Positions 32,686-44,192 of a stretch of DNA of 64,000 nucleotides are shown here, piece after piece. Each line of letters opens with the position of its first letter. Within the stretch, counting starts at the first letter, position 1. The notes under the pieces are model-generated. The model did no database searches. It worked only from the letters and a program-made list of their open reading frames with translations, and had not been told where the DNA came from. Both the position numbers and the translations under genes were made by a program. Where the stretch lies: positions 62,001 through 126,000 of the forward strand of contig BQMJ01000042.1 of NCBI GenBank assembly GCA_025991245.1. Direction: 5' to 3'. This stretch comes from Galdieria partita (lineage: Eukaryota > Rhodophyta > Bangiophyceae > Galdieriales > Galdieriaceae).

Positions 32686-33934
32686 ATGCAGCAGAAGAAG
32701 GAAGAAGACTCTATTCTAGACTTGGAGAAGTTGTCTTCAGCAGTTACCTTTGAACCAAGGGATTTGCCGATAGAGAAAACAGACTATAGTGCACTTATTC
32801 TCGTACAGGAGCTTGGAAAGGAACTCATCCCCTCTTCTAAGTATATTTCTCGTTTGGAACTTGTTATGGAGTTGCAAAAGTATGGAGAGAAGGCAACTGA
32901 CTGTCCATCTTTTAACTTGAGAGATTTGAGAAAGGTTGACCCTGCTTTTCAACCTAACTTTTGTTTATACGTTGTTGGCAGTATTTTACTGGTCAACCTG
33001 AATCAAATTGCCGCCATTATTCTACCATCCAAAGTGATTTTCTTGGACCCCGAATCCTCGCAGACCAAGAGAGCTTGCAATACTGTCATTCAACTTTTGC
33101 AAAAAGAAGAAGAGAGACTTGTGTTTCCCTTTTCAGTTTTGGAAGGTCTCCTTCTTACTGCTTGTTTATCTGTCGAGCGTGAAATAGCTTTGTTGGAACC
33201 TCGAGTCATGGATGCGTTGAATCAAGTATCGAAGTATTCCAATTATTCGAGACTTGCAGAACTTCGTTTGTATCGTCAGAAACTATTGCATTTGCACTCC
33301 ATTGCTGACAGAATGGACACTTTGCTTGAAGAATTTTTTGATTCGGATTTTGTAGAAGAAGCATTATTTATAGAGAATAATGAACTAGTGAAGAGAGAGT
33401 TGGGCCAACTTTCTAGTTTGGATGAACTCAAGTGTGTTTTTGAGCCGTATCTTCAGGTAATGAAAGAATTTCTGTTCAGAATGGATGGCTAATTGGAAAT
33501 TTTGCAGAGTTTGGATTTACAAAAGAGTATTTGTAATGGGTTTTTGAAAGCACTACAGAATGTAGAACGTGCTTTGATGCTTGGATTTGATTTTATACGG
33601 AATAAGTTATTTACTTTGGACTTGTTGGGAACTATTTTGATTCTGAGTTTTACATTAATCAATATGGTTGGTAAGGGCGATTGATAGAAATGGACACTAA
33701 AGATAGTGATAGGTTGTGGGGTTTTTTGGTTTCAACCTGACTCTTCCCATTTACAATTTATCGGATGGCAGTCAATATTATTTTTATGCGATAGTGGGTA
33801 GTTTGACGCTCATTTTGTTGGTGAGCATTGTTGTAACCATTTTGTGGATGAAAAAGAAAGAGTTTCTTGTATTTCATGAAAACATTGATCGGCAGGATGT
33901 TAGTTCTCATTCTCAATTGGGTGATTCTGCTTGA
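32686..33934 (+). CDS. MRS2/CorA-type Mg2+ transporter with GFN instead of GMN
   Basis: Channel-like Mg2+ transporter of the MRS2/CorA superfamily. Three exons from ATG 32686. The first intron (about 33457-33507) is clear. The second must remove about 33667-33712 with a GTTGGT donor, the only choice that keeps the second membrane helix in frame. Hallmarks: FEPRDLP near the start, LNQIAAIILPSKVIFLD, LPFSVLEGLL-like FPFSVLEGLLLTACLSVE, ALLEPRVMDALNQVS, the coiled helix LHSIADRMDTLLEEFFDSD and two helices at the C-terminus. The loop after helix 1 reads FFGFNLTLP, where almost all members have GMN. No obvious organelle leader. Confidence 0.85.
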
Positions 33935-34044
33935 CAAAAGTTTTGTAAGAAGGGGGCAATGCGATCTTTCCATGAACATAAATATATCATTTTTGGAGCA
34001 AAATAACACTACATTTATATATCTGCACAACCACAGAGCTCCTA

Positions 34045-36362
34045 TTAAGCAATATATCGATAACTTCTTTGGTTATTGTCTCGTTCTAAAAATTCCCGTT
34101 CGATCAAACTTTCGATTCGTCGCTTAATTTCTGCTGGTTCTGGAACAAAATGAGTTTGGAGTTGGCTTATGACTTCCGATACCAAATTGTTGTGATCCAA
34201 ATACCTTCTCGCCTTCATAATACGAACGATGGCAGCTTCAATTTGTGGTTTTCGATCGTCATCCACTCGACCTTGCGTTTCTCTTTTCTCTTCTTCCGTT
34301 TCCTTTTCTGCCATGATGTTGGCAACTTTGATGCGAACCAATTTGCATGTAAACTTGGAATGAAATGAAAACATATCGGTGTCCACTACTTCTTTTCCTT
34401 TTGGCTCCTTACAAAGGATACGATATTTGCCGCATGCCAAACTTTTCAAACAACGTATCAATTCATTTTGTGGTAAGCCTGTCTCTTCTTGAATTTGACG
34501 AAAACTCAATTCATCATGATGATTGAATAACAGCAAGATAATGGCTTGATGAGTGGAGACTTGAAGTTCATGACGTCTCGATGGAAAATGGGCACGCAAC
34601 TCTACATTTCCTAAACTAGTTTGCCAAGAAAGCAATCGACCACTATGTCTAGCAAAATATATTTTCTCAAATGCCTATAGAAAATGTGTCAAACCAGAAA
34701 ACAAAAGCCACTCACTGCACTCACTTGGCAACAACGCTGCATCTCCAACGGAAGTCGAGCAGCAGGTTGATTTCGAATCGGCCAACAACCGGTAGTCAAA
34801 ACGTTCACTTGAAACTCAATGCCATTCAAACTCGATTGAGGATCATCTAAAGCGGTACGAAAAGCTTCTACTTCTTCAGCACTCGTACGAATATCAGTGA
34901 ACATGACTTCTAACTTGGAAGTAAACTGATAGCCACATTCGCTCTTTAGTTTTTCAATAAATATTCTTTCGATATCTTCGGAAAAATTTCTTCCTGACAA
35001 TAGACGCTTTGCTAGATGCTGTTTGTAATATCTTTCGAACAAGTCTTTATCTCTCACAGCACGAAACAATAAAATAACTTGTTCAAAGCAGTTTTCCATT
35101 TCTGCTTCCGATGCATTTCGAAAGTCCGTTCGGATGCGATGATCCAAATAAAGAGAAAGATATTCTGAAGTTCTTACAAACTGATTAAGGAACCATTCAA
35201 ATGAATCGTTCACTGTTTGGAGCAGCTTTTTGTCCACGCAAGTGTCTAAACTCCACGCATCCATACTCGTATTTCTGCTGGCTGATTGTTCATGACAAAA
35301 GGCATCATCAACAATGTTCATATACTTTTGACGAAGACAGATGACTGCTTCCACCCAACGAATCGGATCATCTCTATTATCAACGTCGTTTAAAATAAGA
35401 CTGGCTTGCGTATGAATTTCCTTCTTCAATCGGGACCTCAATAGTTCATCTCCTCCTTGAACTTTGTGAAAAAGATTGTACATAATGGCAAGATCTTGTG
35501 TGCAGTCATTTCGAACCAAATGTACGAAACCTGAATTCTCCATATCCACGATTGTTTCCATATGTCTAGTCACAAGTTCATCTTGGACCACTTTTATCAA
35601 CTCTGAGGGAGAGTTTACGCAAAGATAAGATTGGATTCTATCTTGCTCTTCCACAAGTCTTTGTTCTACGCGTCTCAGATAAACTGGACAACTACAAATA
35701 GACAACTGCAATTGGGCTTCCTCATAGTAAAAGTCAGCAGTTTCTTTCAACAGGCGTCTTTCAAAGTCATAAAAGATTTCTTCTCCTTCCTGCTCGCCGT
35801 TCAAGTCCCGCAACATGGTTATCAACGAAGCCAAGAGTTGTCTATTGACTTCTTCTCCTTTCCTCTCCAACTCAACCAGTCCCAGGATCCCGTTCACTAG
35901 TCTCTCATAGATAAGCGTTGACTTTATGAATACTTTTCGAAAGAGTGCCAATCCCAAATCATACACGGGCGTTTTTCTCTTTGCAGCCACGTAAGTTCTG
36001 TCCATATACATCAGAATATCTCTTATATGTATCATAGAAACTTTATGCCATTCCCACTCCTGTTTGACTTTTTCCAGAAAACTACTATCGGTATGCGCTG
36101 CAACTTGTCTCACTACTTGGTCCAGTAGCTCTGTCAAACAATCCTCTAAACCATTATACAACATATCTCCGTGTTTATGGAGAACCAAGTTGTAGGCATT
36201 TCTGTAAAGTTCTTCATAAGACAAAACGCCTGTATTGTGTTTGCATATTTCCTTGATGGCTTCCTTAAGTGAGTCCCAGGTCCTTTCAGCATATTTTGGG
36301 TCTGCTTGTACACTATGTTTGAAAGGAAGTATTAGAACACGTGAACCTAATCTCCTCGACAT
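34045..36362 (-). CDS. Cullin-3-type scaffold of a ubiquitin ligase
   Basis: Scaffold of cullin-RING ubiquitin ligases. ATG 36362 (MSRRLGSRVLILPFKHS; the upstream TTG is not used). The N-terminal repeat region has TWDSLKEAIKEI and LSYEELYRNAYNLVLHKHG, which places it with CUL3. The cullin homology region has FERYYKQHLAKRLLSGR, SECGYQFTSKLEVMFTDI and NVLTTGCWP. One intron (about 34678-34727) joins the C-terminal exon with the neddylation motif IVRIMKARRYLDHN and the canonical end YRYIA. The length of about 755 residues is usual. CUL3 pairs with BTB adaptors and RBX1. Confidence 0.95.
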
Positions 36363-36461
36363 GGGTTTTATGGAATAGTCTTTTTGGACACACAAAACTC
36401 TCAAGCCATCATCGACCTATTATTATGGAAAGCAACATGAAGCAATTCAGATCCGTTGTTT

Positions 36462-37285
36462 TTATGATTGAATAGGACAAGTAGCAAAAATAATGATATA
36501 AGAACTCCATATTTGTAACAAACTTATGAGTTGTTTGAGTATACAAACGGGAAGAGATACATAAAACACGATATGGATCAACTATATTGTCCAATCAACA
36601 TACAAGAGAGAGAGAGAGTAGGTGTACAAAACAACTTGTCATACCTTATTCCAGTCACTTTGAGTAGACAAAAAATGAAGCAAATAGAGACATAAAAAGC
36701 ACAATTCGTTCAATAAACAAACCAACGTAAGTACAGGTCTCCAATAGTAAACTCTAAGTAACTTAAAGCGACCAGCTTGTTTATGACTAGTCGTTCCACT
36801 CGCCATTCCACTTTGCCAATTCAACAACACCAAAATAGCCTTTTAGTCCATTCTACTTACGCAATCATCTGTAACCAATGGCTAAAGCCATCCAGTATTA
36901 TACCAAATAGAAATATCAACACATATTCCTTGTACAAATGGGATAGTAAAGTCAACAAGCCAGCAGTGGCACAACGATCGGTCAACATGTCTAACAAAGC
37001 ACCCAACTCACTACCTAATAAAAACAAAACACATAGTATAAGAGTTATCAGCAGACCTTCAAGAACAGTATACTTTGGTGAAAATAGCGAGCAGCATAGC
37101 CATCTGCTGCGTCAAGAAGGAAGCTTGTCAAATATAAGAAAAAGAATCGACTGCTTTCTTCCCATTGCCAAAAAGCACATATAGCCAACAGTATTCTTAA
37201 GTAACCTTGGCCTTGTAAGACTTTTGAAGTTTTGCTCATTTTGCTTACCGATGATATTAGGAATATAAAGAAAGGTATTTTTCAT
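36462..37285 (-). CDS. Phosphatidylinositol synthase (CDP-alcohol phosphatidyltransferase)
   Basis: Transfers the phosphatidyl group of CDP-diacylglycerol to inositol. Assembled from five short exons, so it is easy to miss. ATG 37285 gives MKNTFLYIPNIIG; splicing yields RILLAICAFW and then the catalytic motif DGYAARYFHQ-x-ELGALLDMLTD, whose Asp and Gly spacing fits DGxxARx8Gx3Dx3D. Later exons give ILDGFSHWLQMIA, SHKQAGRFKLLRVYYWRPVL and a final exon LIHIVFYVSLPVCILKQLIS ending at 36462. Several membrane helices are visible. The order and SHK motif match eukaryotic PI synthases (CDIPT/PIS1). Located in the ER in other organisms. It is 99 bases upstream of the cullin start on the same strand. 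Confidence 0.88.
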
Positions 37286-37328
37286 TTCCCCAATACACAA
37301 TCTTTCAACTATTCATCCTTTCAACTTT

Positions 37329-38941
37329 TTATTCTGAAGAATGATAACATTTCATTCTTCGAATACATTCCTTTTGAATATCTTCCATTGTAGCAAGGCA
37401 AGAACCTTTACAAACAGAATCCAATAGAAAACCAGGAATAGAAGACTTGGGTTTGGAACTGACATGTAACGATAGAAAGCAACACAATTCAGCTTTGATA
37501 GCTTGTTTGAGTTGGATAATCAACATGTTGAATAGTACGTACCTTCTTGAAGAGGCTCTACAATCCATATAGCGTGATATTCCTTCAGCATGTTACTTTC
37601 AATCAACTCAATGACCAAACTGTGAGGATAGGATTCCTTTACTCGCAACAGTTGTTGTGACTTTTTAGAGAAGAATAAGAATCCGTGTTGTTCTATGGTT
37701 TGTATTTCATATTCATCTTCTGCTACTTGTCTCTTTACACAACTTTCAATGACATGTCTACAAAAGCACTTGAGATGATCATAATCTGAAATAACAGAAA
37801 ATGCAGTTCTACAGTCGCAAGGAATCACCACTGAACTATATAAAACACGTCTAGAATGTGAATGTCTTTCCAATCGAACAGACACTTGAGCATCTTCTTT
37901 AGGTACACAAGATATGATAGAAGACAGATGAAGGCGTTCCCATGTCCTATCTTGCATACTTGTGCAACTAATGGAGCCATTGGGTCTACAAGAAACAAAG
38001 CCTGTTGGCAATTTCAAAGAGAAGAATGCCTTACTATGCCAATGGACTTGGAAAACAGCTGCACTACTTTCATTTTCACTATCTGCAACTAAAAATGGTT
38101 TGGTTGTAGAAATACTTGAATCGAGTCGCACATAATGTCCATTCCAAGTACTTTTCAAACGACAGATAGATTGTTCTTTAGAGTATTCAAATGAAATAGA
38201 GTCTCTAAGTGCTGCAAATGGTCCATGATGGAAATAAACCTTTCCGTGGTCACCAATAGTTAAGAATCGTCCACGATGATCTAAAATACGGACAGTAATA
38301 TTGGTTCTAGGAGATTTCACATAACTTAACGGAACGGGAATCAGACAAAACTGCTCCCAACTCTTGGCTACCTTTCGATCAGCTACTATGGTTCCATTTC
38401 GTTCCAAACAAACATAGCGCAATGGTTTGTCAGAGTTGTCTTTCCTTTCTTTACTACAAGTTCCCAACGAAATAATTCCTGTTCGTCTTTCTTCTATCCA
38501 AAACTCACTTTGGGTGCTTTCGGTCTCTATTTGTTCCTTGGAAGCAACAAAAACGTGACATTCTTGCCTTTTTACATAAACAAGTCGTCCATCAAGAGAA
38601 TATAATTTGCAACTCTTTCCTCGAATAAAAGCTATGAAACAAGTCTTTGGAAAATATGCGTCATCGGTTACCCAATCTGACGAAACCGAACCTATCTTGG
38701 AACCCTCTTGATTATCTAAGGAATAACACCAAGCTTTCTTCAAGTCACTCGAAAAGATATGAATACATATTACTTGAGTGGAATCTGAAGAGTTGTGGTG
38801 ACGAGCTACCATGGAGGAGGTGGAAGAGGAACGTTTAGGAGATAACTCAGAGATTCTGGTTCTAGTTGTCTTATTGTCCTCAGACTCTTCATCTTCTTCT
38901 GTATGAAATAAAGAAGAAACGGCTTGATATATTCTATTCAT
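37329..38941 (-). CDS. Fascin-like beta-trefoil region fused to a START-like domain
   Basis: About 520 residues in two exons; an intron near 37505-37554 is removed to give EPLQEAELCCFLSLHVSS. ATG 38941 (MNRIYQAVSSLFHTEEDEE). An acidic, Ser-rich head is followed by repeated beta-hairpin segments of fascin/actin-crosslinking trefoil type (VLERNG-like RYVCLERNGTIVADRK, RGRFLTIGDHGKVYF, GHYVRLDSS). A C-terminal SRPBCC/COQ10-like domain has CDCRTAFSVISDYDHLKCF, YEIQTIEQHGFLFFSK, YHAIWIVEPLQE and SSKPKSSIPGFLLDSVCKG. The second domain should bind a lipid or other hydrophobic ligand; the first may bind actin or sugars. I know of no named family with this order. Confidence 0.65.
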
Positions 38942-39157
38942 AAGTACGTTGATAACTGAATCATATGAAAAGTGCGGTTATGGATCGGCCAAGTTATCCA
39001 GTGATGACGACTCAAAAATCAATCCACAGATATAGGTTGACAAGTAAAGACTTTATGGAATATTCAGTAAATCAAAGACATCCATTGCTCGATATTGTAT
39101 ATAGTTTCATGCGAAATGAATTTGAAAGCTTTTCTATAAATTGGAGTCTCTTGGGCA

Positions 39158-39889
39158 ATGCCTCCTAAGAAACAAGAACAACAGAAAAAAGGCAAAACAG
39201 TGGAAAAGGAAAAACAAAAAATCGTAGAAGATAAAACTTTTGGACTGAAAAATAAAAACAAAAGTAAAAAGGTACAGAATTATGTACAACAGGTTAAGAA
39301 ACAAGCAGCACAAAAGGTCGAAGGAAATAAACCTCGGCGAAAGGAAGAGGAAGAACAGAAAAAGATGTCCAAGAAAGCTTTATTGGAAGCACGTGCAGCA
39401 GAACTGGGACTCATTATGAAGCCTGTTAAAGAAAAGGATAAAACAGAAGAAATATCTGAAGAGGAGAAAAGAAGACAAGAGGAGGAACTCGAACGTCAAC
39501 GAATTGCCAATTTACCAATAGAAGAACAGATTGAAGAACACAGGAAAAAGTTAGACACTACTAAAAAGGTGACAGAAGAGATCTTTAGAAAGTGGCTTCA
39601 AAGTAGGACAGCACAAGTATCGGACAAGAAAAGGAAAAGTCAGTCGACCAAAGGAAAAGCTGCACCTTTAACTGGTCGAGAGCTTTTTACTAAACAGAAA
39701 GAGTTGTTTGTCGATGATGAAGATGCAGATACTGTGAAATATGAAAGACCGTTGGTTTATGAAGATAGTGACGAGGAAGAAGAAGAAGAAGAAGAAGATA
39801 GATATCCTTCAGAAGAAGAATCCAATCAAATAGAAGTACAACGACTAACAGATAATCTAAACAGAACCTCTTTGAGTAATCAAGTATAG
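39158..39889 (+). CDS. DRG family-regulatory protein (ZC3H15/TMA46-like) lacking the CCCH zinc fingers
   Basis: Single exon, 243 residues, Lys/Glu-rich. The N-terminus MPPKKQEQQKKGK...IVEDKTFGLKNKNKSK copies the start of ZC3H15/TMA46. The C-terminal region VTEEIFRKWLQSR, then TGRELFTKQKELFVDDEDAD, matches the DRG-binding (DFRP) part and the following acidic block. In animals and yeast two CCCH zinc fingers lie between these parts; here that section is a short charged helix with no cysteine anywhere in the protein. The human protein is about 426 residues. Partners of the translational GTPase DRG1 bind through the DFRP region, so that role may remain while zinc-finger RNA contact is gone. Confidence 0.8.
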   Translation: MPPKKQEQQKKGKTVEKEKQKIVEDKTFGLKNKNKSKKVQNYVQQVKKQAAQKVEGNKPRRKEEEEQKKMSKKALLEARAAELGLIMKPVKEKDKTEEISEEEKRRQEEELERQRIANLPIEEQIEEHRKKLDTTKKVTEEIFRKWLQSRTAQVSDKKRKSQSTKGKAAPLTGRELFTKQKELFVDDEDADTVKYERPLVYEDSDEEEEEEEEDRYPSEEESNQIEVQRLTDNLNRTSLSNQV

Positions 39890-40020
39890 AGAATATCAGC
39901 AGAGTTGTTCATTATATAGAAAGACATTTGGAATACCTAATAAAGTTAAGAATACGCTTTTTTGTCAAGTATTGAGCTTCATATGGATACTGTGATGTTT
40001 TCAGCTGTATAGTATATATT

Positions 40021-40865
40021 CTAGGGGGTTGACTCTCTTTTCTGCCAACCTGTGTATCGAAGAGAATGACAAAGTTTTTCTGTTTCTGTTTGTCCTCTTC
40101 TTCGTCTCTCATAAGAAGAATAACGACTCACTTTGAATGATTCGCTATCGACATTTTTCTTATCCACTTTACAAATGTCCTCATTTCTAGTTGCATCATA
40201 TTCACTCACAGTCCTTCGATATCTTTCACGCAACCCAGTTCTACTCTCTACTCCGGAGGGTATTCCAAAAGGTTCTTCTTTTGTTATATATACACTCCCG
40301 CAATCATCATAGACGATGGATTGTTGATAATGGATATCTTTTATCTCATCCTGCCTAATATTATCCAACAAGATACTTTTCCAATTCGAAGGAAAGCCAA
40401 AGCTAAATATCGGAAGAATAGAAGAATTCAAGTTACTTTGTTGCCAGTTGAGTTCTCCAATAAGAGAATAAAGGGACTTGTGACGAGTAATAACTAGTAC
40501 TGGAGTAAATGCTTTTACCTAATAGGCAAAGAAGATCAGCGCAACTCTATTCATTTTTTATTACTTACCACACTACTCGTTCTCCAGAACCTTTCCTCTA
40601 GCCTTCCATTGACCAGCCTTCTACCATATATGACAATTGAACTTTTGGTTTTATTCCAACGTAGGCACCAGGAAGACAATACGGTTACCGGAGCTTCCTC
40701 TTTGGCGGAGTTGAACATTCCAAAACACACATTTCCATTCGCAGTACTTTCTCCATTTCTCATCCACATGAATAAGAGCCCGCCAAAATTTGATTCCATA
40801 GGAAGAAAGTATTTGTGTGTCTTTATTCCATAATCAGGCAAACTATAGAAAAGTAAATGAATCAT
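40021..40865 (-). CDS. Unrecognised small protein (possibly part of a DENN-like domain)
   Basis: Two exons, intron about 40519-40566. ATG 40865 (MIHLLFYSLPDYGIKTHKY); the frame reaches 40904 only by TTG. Splicing joins ERFWRTSSV to VKAFTPVLVITRHKSLYSLI. The first half has alternating strands (FGGLLFMWMRNGE, CFGMFNSAKEEAPVTVLSSW); the second half is polar with a basic tail (SSYERRRRGQTETEK). The string TPVLVITRHKSLYSLIGELN faintly recalls the LCLLSRYPF segment of DENN domains, but the protein is far too short for a full one. Function unknown. It starts 26 bases after the Rab7 stop, on the same strand. Confidence 0.45.
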
Positions 40866-40891
40866 ATAACAGGATTTCAATAGCTCAGCTA

Positions 40892-41758
40892 TCAACACTG
40901 GCAAGTGCTTGATGTTTGCTTATCATTGAGTTCGACAGTATCCGGCAAATAGCTACAAAAAGTTCCTTTGAGAAAACTTGTCGGAATCAATGCAACGCTA
41001 CTTACAATTCCTCTTCTCTTTCACCTCTTTTCAACGCACTAGTTACTACAACATCAAACGCCTTATCTACCAATATGTTTTCCTTTGCACTGGTCTCAAA
41101 ATAAGGAATGTCTCCTTTAGATGAACACCACTGTTGAACACGCCGTGAAGGTACCTAGAGTAAAACTAAGAATTCCAAGACTTTATACATAAAATTAACA
41201 AACAGAGCGTTGGGCTTCCAAATCAGACTTATTTCCCAGGACAACAAAAGGAAAGTGTTGTGGATCAGATGGGTTTGCAGAGACCAAAAATTCATCACGC
41301 CAAGTTTCTAAACTCTATGCTGCAAATAAAATATTTGATTTTGCTTCAATGAGACAACTTACTTCAAAGCTTTTCACATCAGTTATATCAAAAACCAAAA
41401 CACAAGCATCAGCACCACGATAAAACGCACTTCCAAGGCTTTGATAACGTTCTTGTCCAGCTGTGTCCCATATTTGCAAGTTTACCTAAAAACAACAAAA
41501 TAAGAAGACCATTCTAACAACACTATAGTGACAAAACAACATTTCTATCATCTACAAACATATCCTTGGTCAGAAAATCTGCTCCAATAGTGGCTTTGTA
41601 TTGTTGACTGAAACGACGATTGACAAACCTTTCCAAGAGAGATGTTTTCCCTACACTGATCTTGGTTAAGAGAGTTGATCCACTACGAAAACATACAATT
41701 ACCCGCTATCTCCAAGAACTACGACTTTTAATAACTTTGGCCTCAAACTACTCGTCAT
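40892..41758 (-). CDS. Rab7-type small GTPase
   Basis: Late-endosome/vacuole Rab GTPase. Assembled from six short exons. ATG 41758 ([19 protein letters not shown]), then [37 protein letters not shown] (Rab7 switch I), [86 protein letters not shown] and a last exon ending TSSTCQC with the CXC geranylgeranylation signal; stop at 40892. All G motifs (GDSGVGKT, DTAGQE, NKSD, SAK) are intact. Two introns begin GTTGTT and GTTTGT. It is divergent from cornichon with 81 bases between start codons. Confidence 0.93.
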
Positions 41759-41839
41759 TGTTCCGCCAAACGTAAACTCACCAGCTGGAAATTGTGGGGT
41801 GGGTCGTGAGTACTTGTAACTCACTACGTCTTGTGAAAG

Positions 41840-42282
41840 ATGTCCATCTTGTTCGAGATTCTTTATTGGATTTTCGTTTTTATGTTAACTGCTGCGTTGT
41901 TGTTCTGTGCGATATATACTCTTGTTCTATTTTCCGATCTTATGATCGATCATATTAATCCTATCGAGTTGTGTGACAAGGTGAACTTTCTGATTTATCC
42001 AGAGTAAGAGAATGGGACTCCGCTTAACTAGTCGACGCTTAACAAGTTTACTAAAGGTTCTTTGGACATGTATTCCTTACCGTAACTTTGCTAGCCAAGG
42101 GGCACTGGCTAATAGCTTTGTTGAACGTCCCACTCATAGCGTACAACGTTAACCGTTATCGACAGAAAAAGCATTTGTTAGACAACACAAGGGTTTTTAG
42201 CGTCGTTGGAAGAGAGCAACGCATTTGTGAAGTCAAAATGGGTTTTTTCCTTCTTACTTTTTTTGTTTATTTGTATTGGTAA
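41840..42282 (+). CDS. Cornichon/Erv14 family ER export receptor
   Basis: COPII cargo receptor with about three membrane helices. Exon 1 from ATG 41840 has the first helix and then DHINPIELCDKVNFLIYPE, which matches the cornichon signature INPIELCSKVNKLITPE of yeast Erv14. The last exon has GHWLIALLNVPLIAYNVNRY, the LLDNTRVF equivalent of LLDATEIF, and the closing helix MGFFLLTFFVYLYW before the stop at 42282. The middle is uncertain: a short exon (about 42030-42054) between a GTAAGA intron and a GTTCTT intron keeps the frame but leaves the second helix shorter than usual. Confidence 0.85.
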
Positions 42283-42997
42283 AGTAGCCTGTTGTCTTAT
42301 GTTGAATATAATGCTGAGTTTCCGTTAGCTTTGTTATGTCGATGATAAAACTGGAATCAGATACGAATATTCCTGAAAAGCTTGTGACATAGCTAAAGGA
42401 GATAAATATTAGGAATATAACAACTGGATAGAACATTCTGTATCTATGTGTCAAGCTCTATCGCTGATAATAAATAATCTTCCACTTGGTTGGCTTGTCT
42501 GGAAATATTGATTGAAAGTGTTATATCAACAAGAGTTGGTCTAGAATACATGAATACAGGTGCACAGTCGTATAGCAGCCTTGAGAAGGTGACCCATTCT
42601 TCAACTATTTATTGAATATGTCACAAACTTGAGCTTTATCATGCAAAAAATGTAGAATCAACTTGAATAACACTCTCTATGAATCTTCTCAACAGTGATA
42701 TATTCAAAAAGAGCGAAATTGAGAGAATACACACGAAACTTTCTGACTATTTTAGAATCAGCAACAGAAAGATGGTGAAGTAACCGAAAATAGAATGTCT
42801 GAGATATGCAATAGAAACAAGATATTCTCTAAGCTTTCTAAAGAACATTCAAAGGTATTACAGTGTTTTTCTAGGAAAGATACTACAGTGTCTTTCAAAA
42901 CCATTTTCAACTAGGGTCGATAACAAGAAAACATCATACTCCATTTGAGAAATTCCTCGAAAGAATATGATACAATATAAGCTCTTTCTCACGCAGT
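42283..42997. other. Intergenic region without an assignable gene
   Basis: About 700 AT-rich bases after cornichon. I see no coding exon chain on either strand that I can defend. Minus-strand fragments near 42858-43043 are short and contain splice-like signals, so a small spliced minus-strand gene continuing from 43102 is possible. Confidence 0.3.
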
Positions 42998-43102
42998 CTA
43001 ACATGCAGTGCCAATGAGAATAGCCACAAGAAAGATAATACAAAGGTACGATAACTTCCTCAATTTGTGATGGAGAAAAATGCGTTCACAAAAGGCGCCC
43101 AT
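42998..43102 (-). CDS. Possible tiny single-helix membrane protein
   Basis: A 34-residue frame from ATG 43102: a basic amphipathic head (MGAFCERIFLHHKLRK) followed by a hydrophobic helix (LSYLCIIFLVAILIG). It sits 129 bases from the divergent E2 start, where a promoter-proximal gene would be expected. It may be the first exon of a spliced gene, since no family is recognised and coding evidence is weak. Confidence 0.2.
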   Translation of the reverse strand: MGAFCERIFLHHKLRKLSYLCIIFLVAILIGTAC

Positions 43103-43231
43103 TGGCTGAGGGCTCAACTTGGAGTGGCCTGATTGAATGAAGGGCAATCCCGCTTTGTCCGTTTTGATTTGAGAATCCCGCTCTTTGTCAGTCACTTGGT
43201 GTTTTCAAAATACGGATTTTGTGTTTGGGCA

Positions 43232-43989
<758 letters not shown>

Positions 43990-44192
43990 CACATAACTTT
44001 GCATAGTGGAGAATCATTGTTTATTTCTTTCAAAAGATTATAGATCTTGTGACCGTTTTTCTAACGCTTTTGAAAATAAATCTACATCGTGTGTGGAACA
44101 CGACGAATAAGAGCGTTCTTGATCGAGGATACCATTGAGACTTTTGCAAGAAACCAAAGCAACGTTGCCATTTAGACAGAGTGGGACAGTTA

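Noticed and set aside
36605-36617. GA dinucleotide run
   Set aside because: A short simple repeat inside an intron of the phosphatidylinositol synthase gene, of no evident significance.
38965-39168. A 67-codon plus-strand frame ending on the start of the DRG-partner gene
   Set aside because: No motif; it lies in a divergent promoter and its stop overlaps the next ATG, so at most it is an upstream frame.
42335-42400. C/D-box snoRNA-like CGATGATA ... CTGA pair
   Set aside because: The C box does not match RTGATGA, no terminal stem is visible and no rRNA target could be checked.
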